Position numbers and translations under genes: made by a program. Positions 37,001-46,900 of a stretch of DNA of 64,000 bases are shown piece after piece (position 1 is the stretch's first letter; every line of letters starts with the position of its first letter). Below the pieces are notes generated by a model. It did not search any database and was not told the DNA's origin. It saw nothing but the letters and a program-made list of their open reading frames with translations. Location: assembly GCA_020466095.1 (NCBI GenBank), contig CM035806.1, positions 38,929,698 through 38,993,697 on the forward strand. Reading direction: 5' to 3'. This DNA is from Chlorops oryzae. Taxonomy: Eukaryota > Arthropoda > Insecta > Diptera > Chloropidae.

Positions 37001-37357
37001 TCCGCTATCTAGCAACCCAAAATATTTTTTCTCATTTATTTCGATCTCAGCATATGGACGGAGGTCATAAGGTTTGCTCGATATAGCGGATATTATGTGT
37101 TGGACTTTATTTCGATTGGAAACAACTTTTCTCCAGAACGCTTTTATTCGCATTGAATTACGATTGGTTTTATTTACAATTTTGCAGACTTCATTTTCAA
37201 AAATTTCTTTCTTTTTCTTAAGATATTTTTCTAATCTATCAGCGTATGGAACTATCTGATACAGCTTGGGAGTTAAGGATCTATTGTTTGTTACTATTGT
37301 GGGTTCTAGCGAAGGATCTACTTGGAACCTTCGCTCGCTTCCAAGTTTCCCGAACAA
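34049..37357 (-). CDS. Pol polyprotein: protease, reverse transcriptase, RNase H, integrase
   Basis: 1102 codons open from the first ATG in this frame, though it is probably made by -1 frameshift from gag. Protease active site DSGA at residues 117-120. RT fingers/palm with LDLRRAFWQI near 348-357 and the catalytic YLDD at 412-415. RNase H with catalytic Asp561 (QCDASKLGVGAVL). Integrase zinc region with His761, His768, Cys798, Cys801 and catalytic Asp831, Asp891 (SDNGKQF) and Glu926. All key residues are present, so the enzyme looks functional. The C terminus lacks an obvious chromodomain. It overlaps gag by 40 nt. Confidence 0.95.
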   Translation of the reverse strand: MFGKLGSERRFQVDPSLEPTIVTNNRSLTPKLYQIVPYADRLEKYLKKKKEIFENEVCKIVNKTNRNSMRIKAFWRKVVSNRNKVQHIISAISSKPYDLRPYAEIEINEKKYFGLLDSGAQVSCLGGNLAIEISKHPQFKEFKTAVRTADGSKQIVFGRAKLSVRFRNENNHLDFFVVPSLLNEIILGVDFWQKFQIAPNLISAIETNSDCHQNAIALNKSQQIRLEIVKQLFPSCEKEGLGKTQLFEYKIELEPNARPVKQRYFPISPAIEKLVHQELNEMLRLGVIEEAPNSPWSSPVVLIKKPNKTRLCLDSRVVNSMTIKDAYPLPHIEGILSRLPRASFITSLDLRRAFWQIPLEKHSRDFTCFTVPNRPLYRYCVMPFGLCNAPQALCRLMDHVIPNNLKSEVFVYLDDLLIVSANFERHMTVLTEVAHQLRKAGLTINVQKSKFCIKEVRYLGYVVGNGTLRTDPDKIAAVEHYPTPKTVKQLRRFLGMAGWYRRFIENFSTLTAPLTDLIKKGNSFQWTENAQQAFENLKSSLVKAPILVSPDYQKEFIIQCDASKLGVGAVLAQKNEESVEVPIAFFSKKLTKAESNYSVTELECLAVVLSLKKFRAYVEGQDFKVVTDHASLQWLMRQSDLSGRLARWSLKLQAYRFQIEHRKGSLNVVPDALSRQDFDEVAEIGFTPLIDLESEEFNSLEYTKLKEQISKNQNCLPDLRIVGNHVYKRSEHAQGDPIQEATIWKLWIPDKLVDGVIENAHSPPNKCHGGIAKTLERLRRNVYFPHMVTLVRDFINKCDVCQVNKSPNVHLRPPMQGQVPAKRPFQKLYIDFLGPYPRSKSGHIGILIVLDHITKFPLLKLIKKFTANVVIDYLSQFVFPIFGTPELIVSDNGKQFKSLQLKKFLNERGTKHMFMALYSPQANASERVNRSILTGIRSYLSSDQSTWDTCLAEIAESLRSSYHQAIGCTPYYALFGQSMISHGKEYELNRILNYFDEDCLAKNDHLKLVREQIKKNIANAFQQAARRYNLRSSDRTFNIGDRVYRRNFVLSDATKKFCAKLAPKFIKATVTGLKGNCIYQLEDEETKKTDFYHQKDIKPRTN

Positions 37358-38820
37358 GTTTTGCAGTGCGGCTTATAAGTGTTTGCAGCTCCGCAGCCAT
37401 AACAAAACACTGTTCGAGGTTTTAAGCAGTCGTAATAACGATGACCTTCAACCCTGCAATTCCAGCATATGATTTTGTTACTTGTCCCTGACCTATTAAC
37501 AACAGATATTTCCTCTATAGGTTCACTATTAGTTTGCTCCATCTCTATGTCGGCATCAAGTTCAGCAATTTGTCTACGCATAGGTGCTCTATTTATATTT
37601 GCATTGGCGGCAGGTAAATTCATATTGGCTTTGCTTAGCTCTTGCAAAAGACATTCCCCTTTTAGGCAAAATTTCCTAAGTTCTGCGACGGAATTTATAT
37701 TAAAATACAGGATCTGCTGTCTAATCCTAGGCTTAAGACCTCGTTGCAAAATTTCAACTAGCTCCGAATCAGATATGGGATAGGATAAGCTTTCCGAAAT
37801 TTTCAAAATCGAATTTTTATATTCGTCGAATGTTTCATTCACGCCTTGTTTCCTGGCTCTCATTTGCTCTTTGATGTCGGTATCGGAACGATGTTCCCCG
37901 AAATTCGTTCTCAAAGCTTCGCAAATGCCTGGCCATGTGATACGATCGACTGTACGGCGGTAACGCCAATACCAGTCGCGAGCTTCGCCATTGAAAAGGC
38001 TATGAACATTCTCACAAAGAATAGTGAAATCGTTATTGAGTGTATCTTGCACCTGGTACTCAATACGTATAATAAAGTTTTCGACTGATAAATTTGGTGA
38101 ACCATCGAATTTGACATTCCAACTGGAAATTAACTGTGCGTTTTTCGCCGCTTGAGCTGCAGAAGACCCGAAACTTGTTCTTCTTTGACTCGCTCTAACT
38201 ACGTTAGGACTGTTTGAATGAGTTGGTAAATTGACAAACTCTTCCGGTAGATTAAGAGTGGGAGGAAAAGTGCGTTCGTTCATCTGCGGTTGTTGCATCT
38301 GATTTATCCGAGCAAAGATAGCACCTATCGAGTTTTCAATATTGGCAGCAATCATTTGCGACATGCGCGTCTCAAATGCTTCCATCATATTAGCTTGCCG
38401 TGCTGCTAAAATCGCGCTAACAATATTTCTAATTCTGGATTCATCGCTATTATTATCTCTTCGGGGTTGCGAGTTCTGTGAGGCCACATCATCAGTAGCT
38501 TGCGCTGGTGGTGAATGATCTAATCGGGCGTTTTGGCTACCTGAAGGGCTGTGACTATCTAGGATCGGGATTGGAATTTGTGAAGCTGTTATTGATCTGG
38601 TTTGTGGTCTACTTGAAGAAGGTTGTGCATTGAAATCCCTAGGAGTACACGCTTGTCTACACTGAGGGCACGAGGTATTATTTCTGAGCCAAGGTAGAAT
38701 ACAATTTTTGTGGAATCGATGCTGGCAAAGAGTAATGAGGATCTCTTCAGTTTCCCGAAGTAATTCTCTACAAATAGAACAAATCAAAGGCAGGTTATCA
38801 CCACTGTGACGGACTGACAT
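37318..38820 (-). CDS. Gag with N-terminal RING-H2 finger and C-terminal zinc knuckle
   Basis: 500 aa. Residues 14-54 form a full C3H2C3 RING-H2: Cys14, Cys17, Cys32, His34, His37, Cys40, Cys51, Cys54. It has Ile16 between the first Cys pair and Trp44 before the last pair, the residues that normally contact E2 enzymes. A Ser/Pro/Gln-rich linker follows to about residue 120. Then comes a retrotransposon Gag domain (about 225-400) with the LFNGEARDWYWRYR and W-GICEALRTNFGE motifs. The C terminus has a CCHC knuckle CWNCRVEGHRYYDC and a second Cys/His cluster. The family role is capsid assembly and RNA binding. The RING suggests ubiquitin-ligase activity, which is inference. Confidence 0.92.
   Translation of the reverse strand: MSVRHSGDNLPLICSICRELLRETEEILITLCQHRFHKNCILPWLRNNTSCPQCRQACTPRDFNAQPSSSRPQTRSITASQIPIPILDSHSPSGSQNARLDHSPPAQATDDVASQNSQPRRDNNSDESRIRNIVSAILAARQANMMEAFETRMSQMIAANIENSIGAIFARINQMQQPQMNERTFPPTLNLPEEFVNLPTHSNSPNVVRASQRRTSFGSSAAQAAKNAQLISSWNVKFDGSPNLSVENFIIRIEYQVQDTLNNDFTILCENVHSLFNGEARDWYWRYRRTVDRITWPGICEALRTNFGEHRSDTDIKEQMRARKQGVNETFDEYKNSILKISESLSYPISDSELVEILQRGLKPRIRQQILYFNINSVAELRKFCLKGECLLQELSKANMNLPAANANINRAPMRRQIAELDADIEMEQTNSEPIEEISVVNRSGTSNKIICWNCRVEGHRYYDCLKPRTVFCYGCGAANTYKPHCKTCSGNLEASEGSK
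37345..37351 (-). promoter_or_regulatory. -1 ribosomal frameshift slippery heptamer
   Basis: Minus-strand G GGA AAC, in the gag frame exactly as X XXY YYZ (gag codons 37350-37348 and 37347-37345). Pol lies in the -1 frame and the gag stop is at 37318-37320. Downstream the repeats at 37339-37344 / 37322-37327 and 37328-37335 / 37308-37315 are perfect inverted pairs that interleave, the topology of an H-type pseudoknot. Confidence 0.8.
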
Positions 38821-39775
38821 TTTAACCGGATAAAAAAAGACGTCAAACTTTGTAACCTAAATTCACTAGGAGGAGGTTCCTGCTATAGCGTTAAGTTTCA
38901 ATTAATTATACAAAAAAAGTAAATTCACTGCTACATATGGTCTTACTTTTAGAAAAAAAACAATCTGTGCGTTTATTTATCAAGAAAATTTCCCGTGTGT
39001 TGTTCTACAAGCAAGTAAAAAAATTTAACTGTTCTAAGCATGTATGTGTGCGGTATTTAACTATATTGTCAAATGGCTAATTAAAAATTTCCATCACACG
39101 TCGCAAAAAATTGATTATTTCAAAGAAAAAAAGAAAGAAAGTTTAGTCGGTAGTAAAGAAAAGCATTAAGCCGTATCAATACTCAATTCCAATACCAAAT
39201 CTTTCTGCATTTATTGTTTTTTTTTTTTCGTTACTTTTAGTACTTCGTAAAAGGTCAGATTCAAAAGCTTATAGCCGTAATAAATCCGCTTATCCATCAA
39301 ACGTAGTACCAATAAATGTTTGAATTCAAGTGATAAGTTATGAGATATGACCTTTTGATATGACCCACAAGATGTTAATAAAGCAAGTTTTAAGTAACCC
39401 TCACTCGAGCTCCAATTGGCATTTATACGTATACAAATCGGAAACCCTCGGTCGGGCCGCACGTTTTGGGCGCCATTCTGTTATGTACCCATAGCTCTAG
39501 CATTTGTAAAAGGGTGTTGGTCGTGAGGTTCATCCTTGCATAGCTCCGTGTGCAAGTGCAGATGCCGGCTGCTTCAGCTATGTGAGTTCAAATAAGTCTA
39601 TGCAAAGATCCTAATTTAAATGAGCGCTTAGGTGCAACAGAAAAAAATGCACACGAATTGAATTTCGAAACAAAACAAAAAAAAGAATCATTCTCCCATC
39701 GGTCTATGGAACTGAATTTGCAATAAGAGTGAAAACTATGCTTGCTTGTATGTACAACGCGACGAGAAACCTTTT
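38821..39775 (-). other. Leader between 5' LTR and gag
   Basis: About 950 bp of untranslated leader with no ORF of note. The segment next to the LTR would hold the primer-binding site, but no TGG start is seen within the first 20 bases. Confidence 0.6.
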
Positions 39776-41810
39776 TGGTAGCATCTACTATATTGAGCTA
39801 CCTCTTAACCCAACCCAACCTACGGATCCATTAGATGTAGCTTAGGACCCCCATGAAATCTCCACACAGATATAACTTTTTTCTAATTTCAGACCATGAC
39901 GGTAAATTTAATGCGCCATCATTTTTTTATTCAACAAAATCAAAGTATCTGAAAAAGCACAAAGTACCAAAAAAATTCGCAAAGAAAAGTTCACATCAAT
40001 TTATACATAGGTATATTTATAAAAGCTCGAACATATTGATTTAAGAACCTACATTTATATATTTGTCTGTTTGTTTGTTTTGCATCAACGCTACAGTACC
40101 AAAATTTGAGCTAATTCGTCATCATAATTTAGAGCGTTTAATGAGAAAGAGAAAAGTCAGAAAGAAAGACAAACGCCCAAAGCACAAATAAAAACAAAAG
40201 CGCAAATGCACAAAACTGTGGCTTACAAGCTGAGCTCTAGTTTATGCAAATGACACAAAAAAAGGAATTAGCGTTCTCTCTGCCTTTTACCCCCTCATTT
40301 AGGTTTCGCTTTTAATAGAAAGTTTTTTTTTCTTCTTTTTTTTTTTTCAGATATTTTCTTCGTTTAAATTCTTTGTATTTTATTAACCCATATGAATCCA
40401 ACGATCCGGCGTTGTGAGAATAGGTAAAGCTGATTTTAAAATTTTCTAAACTCAGGAAGCTATTTTCTTTGTTTCAGCAAGTTAATTTTGGTTTGTATAT
40501 TTACTATTAAGAATGTTGCATTTCCACCAAAAAATGTAATAATAAAATTTAGAAAGACTTGACTTACATACAGGTATTCGTAGTAGATGTTGAGGGCTGC
40601 TGACGTTACTCGTTGAAGGCCTTCATTGTGTAGCGACTGCGGCGAGTAGAAATACTCTACTGTCGGTCAACATACATTCCTTTAGTATGTTAAGTTTAGC
40701 GATTAATATATTGCTATAGGTGGAATTTCAAAAGAAAATTAGAATGTGGAAAAAGCGATACCGAGCACAACAAAAATCTAGGAAATCATCGATACGATTG
40801 CCTTTTACCTGATGACGAACCAACGCTTATTACATTTAACAATTCCCGGGGCGGGCAAATAAACTATTCCAATTATTTCTTAAAAAGAAATCTTCCGAGG
40901 GAGTGCTATCCAATCAGCAACGAGAAGCTTAGATATGTACGTCCCAGTAAATGAAGACTTCTTCAAGCTTTTAAGGAAGTTTTAGATGACCTTAAAACAG
41001 ACGTACGACGGACACTCGATGAACACACGTGTTCCACAGTACAACGGAGAAAAGTCCAAAAAAACTTAAAAATTATCGGAAGACAAAAAATATGGACCTG
41101 GGCACGTCGCTTGGTACCCAGGCCGATGAAATGCAGTACGTGTAGCTTGAGATAGCTTCCTGGTCCAGGATGCTTCCAGATTAAGGATTTCCTATTAGAA
41201 GTAAAATTCTTTATAGACCCCAACACGTGGATAAGGACTACACTTACTGTTCTTATCCTGTGATCCAAAAAAATTTGAAAACTGGTGACCACGCTAGTAA
41301 AAGTATTTTGCGTGACGGGTTTTTTTGTTTCTTCTTCACGATGTGAAGGGAATTATAAATTTTAACTGAAATTTTATTTATTGTTTTTTTTTTTTCCACA
41401 GAAAATTTCTTTAAGTTTAAAACTCTTTTTTTTTCTAAATTTTTTCTTTTCTTTAAAGTTATTAACTTTGGAGCCTCTTAGCTCGTCGGCTGCAGAAATC
41501 GAATTGATCTGAACGACCTCACGAACTAGCATCATTACTCTCCTACCAAGAAAAGCTTTGGAATTCAGCAATTGGTCTTATGCATTACACACATTGCATT
41601 CGCTCTATATTTTTGGGGTTGCCTTTTTATTCTTGTCCGCCGTGATCTCTGAGTATTTACGCATGAAGGGCATTCTATGGTCAAAGGCTGGAGTGCGTAA
41701 CCGATCGTATCATGCTAGCAGTGCATGCAATAGCTTAAAGGTGCAATAAAACCTTTTTGGTTTTGTTTTGTATGAAGAGAAATCTTTAACCCTTCAGTTA
41801 CCCCAGTACA
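39776..41810 (-). repeat. 5' LTR of the RING-Gag retrotransposon
   Basis: 2035-bp copy of 31895-33931, same boundaries, with the T-run at 41384-41395 two bases shorter. It contains the promoter for the element by analogy; no TATA position is proposed. Confidence 0.93.
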
Positions 41811-43140
41811 AGTTTTATAAATAAAGAGTAAAGATCAAATAAGCAAATTACAAAAAACCCTATCACAAAAATACGTTGCATACTTTCCTCCTTATTCATA
41901 ATCAAATTTTAAATTTAAATAATTGTTTAAATCAGGGACGTGAACCGGGTTTGAACCGAACCGGTTTTGAACCGGAAACACGCTTTTATCTGCTGATGAG
42001 CCGAACCATTAACCGAACCGGAGTTTTTTTTTTTACAAATGTTCAAACCGAACCCCTTTTTGTATAGGTTCAGGGTTTCATTTTTGCCTGCATCCATGCA
42101 CAGTGGTCGCTCCATAGGCCAAAAATAAAAAAATCACAGTCGATATTCTTCTGAAATAAGTATGAAATTTTGAACCCTAAATGGTAACAAACAGCCTTTG
42201 AAATGGGAACACGTGTTAACAAATTCATTCAGTTTGAGAAATTCCCGAACCGATGAACCGAACCGAACCGAAACCCCGGTTCAAAGAAGTTTAAATTCAG
42301 TTTTTGTGTAAAGCTAAAATGTGAAATTTTCATTGAATTTAATCCTTAATTTATACAGATATAAGTTTGCCATTTATCCGTAAATTTTAAAAACTAATAT
42401 TTCATTTTGTTGGGTAAGGAACCGGCTTCAAATAAAAAGAATTTTTTTTTTTTTAATTTATCTGCTTGAGATCGAATTTTTATTTGCCAATTAATGGAAA
42501 AATTTTATGAAATTTTTCTCAAAATATTCGTGCTTTTTAGGTTTTAAGGTCAACGGAATTTTATTATCTTAAAACAATGAAAAAGAGTTTTGGGGGAGTT
42601 AGTTTGTTTTTCAATTTGAAAGATAATTTGTTGAAATCAATTGATGAATTGTCGATCTTTGCTCGCAATACCCCATAAACAATTTTTTTTTGTTTTCAAA
42701 AATCATGAATGGGACTCAATCAGGGATCGGCAAAAAAAAATTTTTTTAGTTTTCGATTTTTTGATTCAAAAAAGAGCCGCGTACGGACAGAAAGACACCC
42801 ATAAACCTGGACGGACTCGAATCTCATGGTATCGCCGATCATTTCTATACAAGTTTTGAATGGTCTATCATGACTTTTATTAAAAAAATCCGAAATTTTG
42901 GGATTCTGATTGCTGATTATTTATTAATCATAATTCTTATATTTACAATTTGTAAATTTTTTTTATTCAATAATCAAGATTAAAAAAATCATAATGTTAC
43001 GACATTCAAGACTGAAACTGAATTTTTCGCTTCATGCTTTTTCAGTTGTGAAACAGCAACTGAATGTTGCTTGGGTTGCAAGATACAGCTGAAACTGAGG
43101 GTATGCTGGGGTTGCAAGATACAGCTGAAACTGAGGGTAA
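41811..43140. other. Intergenic, low complexity
   Basis: Two clusters of GAACCG-rich repeats (41935-42020 and 42245-42295) and a 36-bp direct duplication at 43072-43140 (GGTTGCAAGATACAGCTGAA twice). No gene seen. Confidence 0.5.
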
Positions 43141-43915
43141 ATTTTATCTTCTTCGAGGGTAAATTTTAATTTTTTAAATAAATAAATAAGCACATCAATA
43201 AATAAATAAATAAATAACTTTGACTTAATAGTAGGTACAAAAAAACCGTCTTGCTCTTGAGAAGAAATTAAAAATTAATAAAAATTATTTACTCTTGAAA
43301 TATTCTAAAAGCTCCTCTTTAAAGGTAATCGATTTGCCGATGCGTTGCAAATAAATAGGTAACGAGTTCCAAAGACGCGTACTACAGACAAAAAATTGAC
43401 GGTCAGATATGATCGAGCGCGATGCAAATGTTATTAGTGAATTATTTCGCTTAGATTTTGTAAATTTCAGTTTATTGAAAAGCTGCTTGGGTTCTCTTGT
43501 GAAAATTATTTTGTGTAAAACAAGCAGACATTTAAAGTTGAGAAAATCGTCGAATGCGATTCCATATATTTTCACTGAGTGTGCACTGATGCGATCGTAA
43601 CGCTTGAGGTCAAATATATTATATATTATTAATATATCTTGCGATATTGTTAAAGATGACATTCAGTTTTTGTCGGTGGTTAGAATCACACATTGCATAA
43701 ATTTCACATCCGTATGTGAGAGTTGGCAGGAGGTAAGTCTTGGCGAGCAACATTCTTATGTGTGTAGGTACATAGGTTTGTGTGGCCCATAGATTGCGCA
43801 GCATTCCATACACCTTTCCAGTTGCATTACAGATGTGATCGTTCCACGAAAGCGTGCAATCGAAAGTAACACCCAGATTTTTTACTTTGGAGACATGTTT
43901 GGTAAAATTTTTCAA
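43141..43915 (-). pseudogene. LINE reverse-transcriptase C-terminal fragment
   Basis: Two overlapping frames (43619-43915 then 43285-43662) give the end of a non-LTR retrotransposon ORF2. Motifs are KNLGVTFDCTLSWNDHI, LLPTLTYGCEIYA, then RYDRISAHS and a C-terminal FFVCSTRLWNSLP segment typical of jockey/CR1-type elements. A frameshift near 43640 separates them. The 3' side ends in TTTATTTATTTA-like repeats (minus strand) at 43180-43220. It is 5'-truncated, without the catalytic FADD motif. Confidence 0.8.
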
Positions 43916-46900
43916 AATGGGAAATGAACCGTCGAAATTTGTATGAAAAATTGCAATGTAAGTTTTTTACAAAAATTTCTTCAGGATGACCTGAATTCAA
44001 TGGTCATAATATTTAAATATTTTTAATATTTTTTATATGAAAATCCCTAAAGTATGCTTCGAAATATTTTAAATGCTAACAAAACAATAAATTATTCTTG
44101 AGTTTTGAACGGGTATAGCTCCCCAATACGGCATTTTATCACAACGGTGTTTGCCGAAGAATTACTTGGCGTATCTCAAGAGTACACTTTGATGTTAATA
44201 CCAATCTTCAACTCATGCACAGATATGCGCCAAAAACTTTTACAAAATTTTAAGCATACTTTATGCAGTACAAATGTTCAACTCACATAAAGTTCAACTT
44301 CGCTAAACTGGTTTGCAAAATGTTTGTAAGAAAAATTTTTGCCCCATAAAGTATGCTGTAAATTTATTAAAGTCAACAAAATCTGAGCCCTGATTATAAG
44401 CTTCAGGACAAGCACCCAGCCAACCGTATTCGGAATGCTCTGACAAAGCATTATAAAACGCAGCCTTCTTCAACACCTTGACAAATTGCTTTCGGAGTGC
44501 TTCAAATAGGAGTTTAAAAGGACTCCTAACGGACATTTTCGGCTTACGGAGTATTTTTGCAAGGGACCGAAAAACCACCAAGGAATGTTTAGAGAGACTA
44601 AACGAATTCTATTTTAAGCCTATAATTGAAAAAGAGGTTCACACAGACTCTTTTAAGATTATCTAGGACTCCTGAAAAATAAATTTTTTCCAATTAGACT
44701 CCGTGTGTCTGAGCGACTTCAAGAGCATTGAAGCTTTGAAGCCTAAAATTATGTAGGTATTTCAATAGTCAAGAAAATGAAGACTAAACGAAGAAGTGAA
44801 GAAACTTAACTGCTTCGGGACTATAGGAGTATAGGAGCATGAGTTCGGGGGGAATTGAATGCATGAGGGTCAACTAAGTTAATGGCGTTGTTTCTGACAT
44901 TGCCTGTCCGTATGGACTGTCGTCGACGGTCTGATTATTTACCGTATTAAGCTGCTTGGTGTGCCGTCTTCCAGATAACCAGCTAAGTAGATAGGTGGCT
45001 AAGCTGCTACTTAAAATTTTTTTTTCAGTATGGCGACACAGATATTTTTGATTGGTGAGATCAAAGGGAATTAACAGCAAATGTCAGACATGATTGAGTT
45101 TGCGACTGCCAAGGACTAGGCCTTATAGCTAATTGGCTTCACAACGCGCAATATATTAAGGTCCAATTTGAATCACAGATGTTTCATCTCGAGACCGAAA
45201 TGCGTGAAGAAAGAGATTTTAGATTAAATAATAAAATTCCTAAAAAAAAAGGCATTTAGCACCCACAATCGAAGCTCTTTCATTTTTCATATGAAATGGA
45301 TGACATCGTTTGTTCTAATCTGAAATTAAAATCTCCTCAACTGGGATTTGACAGTTGCAATTGTGGAAAGAAAAAGAGCGAGAGAGCGAGAGAGAGAGAG
45401 AGAGAGAGAGAAGAGCGAGTTATTCGAATCAGAAAACAATATTTCCCGATATTGCCAACTATTTCTTTCAATCCGTTATCGTATGCCTTTCAGCGTTTAC
45501 TACTTCCTGAAAAAGGGGAAAGAATTAACGAATGAACGAACGAACGAGCGAACGAATGAATGAATATAAGAAAGGACGAAACTTTGTAAGCGTGCAAATT
45601 GGGTTCGTTCTCTTCCGTCCCTTCCCGTGCACTGCTCACGATTCCAAGCGCCTCTTGAGAGCTCTTTGGAACCTCGACTTTTTATGATGATGGCGATGAT
45701 GCTTATCGGTTTCGCTTTCGGTTTCGGTTCTAGTGGTGCTCCTTGCCGCTCCTTGCAGCCGCTCTCTGCCATGGCTTGCCATTGTTACACACAATTGTGT
45801 CTTTTGTTCGTACGTCTGCGATTGGATGTAGAACATTAAATCATAAAGCAGAATTGAATCGTCTTTCAACAATTCTTTCTTGTTGTTATTATTGTTGTTG
45901 TTGTTTTGTTAGTTCTGTCAACATTGTTGTCGCACTCAATTTACTGTTAGAGGTCTTAGTAGTCTCTCTTTTGACAAAGTGCTACTTTAATGGAAGGCTT
46001 GGGTCGACGAATCGGCCTGGCAATCGCGAAATATAATAAATTTGCAAAGTCTTTGACTGAAAAAGCTGCTTTCTGAGATTTTTCGAAATATGTATCAGAA
46101 CACTAGACGTAAAATTTCAAAAACAAGTGCATTTGGAGACACGATTGCTCAAAAAAGTATGCAACATTTTCTTTGGGAAGTGAATAAAAATTTTCAAAAT
46201 TTTAATATTATTCGATGCAAGAAATCCGACGAGCGACCGATGAAGGGGGGAAAATTTTATAAGCGATTTATAAGTAGCTCTCAATATTAACAACATCGCG
46301 GCAATTATTTGAACTTATGTTGGGAGAAATATGTAAATATGTCCTTTATCTTAAGAGTTTTAAAGAGCTGGGATGAGCAGATAGTAGATGCTCGAATTGT
46401 TTTGAGACATCTAAATGTGACTTTTATCTACGCTACTTATTCGGAAAATTCGTAAGACTAACTTGTTGGCAAAGGCTTAGGCTTAACCAGTTCCGTTTAG
46501 GTTCTGTAGAAAAAAGCCCTGTGAAAACGACAACTCAGTGTTTCCTGAATTTACTTATCACTTGATTAAGCAGACAGGGCTTAATTTTCACCCGCACATA
46601 CATATATTTAGTACCCTCAACCAAGCCGCTGAGTCTGAGTTTTAAATCGTTTCCCATGTGTTTCGAAATTCGTCCTTTTTGTATTGTATTAATAACAACT
46701 TTGGAGAACACACTCATAAAAAAGAAGGCAGCTTAATGACGATTTTATTTAAAAGTACTAATCCCCTTTAGGCGTCTGCTACTGCGACTTTTTCTTCGGC
46801 CATGCCAATTTACGCTATTGAAACATGTCAAAAAAAAAAAAACAAAAAAAACAAAAAAATTCTATATTAAATAGCACTTAGAATTCCAACAATAAAAGTG

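Larger units (their letters stand above)
31895..41810 (-). mobile_element. Full-length Ty3/gypsy LTR retrotransposon with RING-Gag
   Basis: 9.9 kb element read on the minus strand: 5' LTR 39776-41810, gag 37318-38820, pol 34049-37357, 3' LTR 31895-33931. Both main ORFs are intact and there is no env-like ORF. The order protease, RT, RNase H, integrase is that of Metaviridae. The two LTRs look identical by eye except for the length of one T-run, so the insertion is young. No target duplication is evident (AGGAT left, AGTTT right). The bases after the 5' LTR (minus strand, from 39775 downward) do not begin with the TGG expected of a tRNA primer site. Confidence 0.93.

Noticed and set aside
31895..41810. 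Endogenous retrovirus with env
   Set aside because: There is no third ORF between pol and the 3' LTR; only about 120 bp separate them.
45296..45563. 79- and 71-codon Arg/Glu-rich frames
   Set aside because: They are translations of a (GA)n microsatellite and GAAC repeats.
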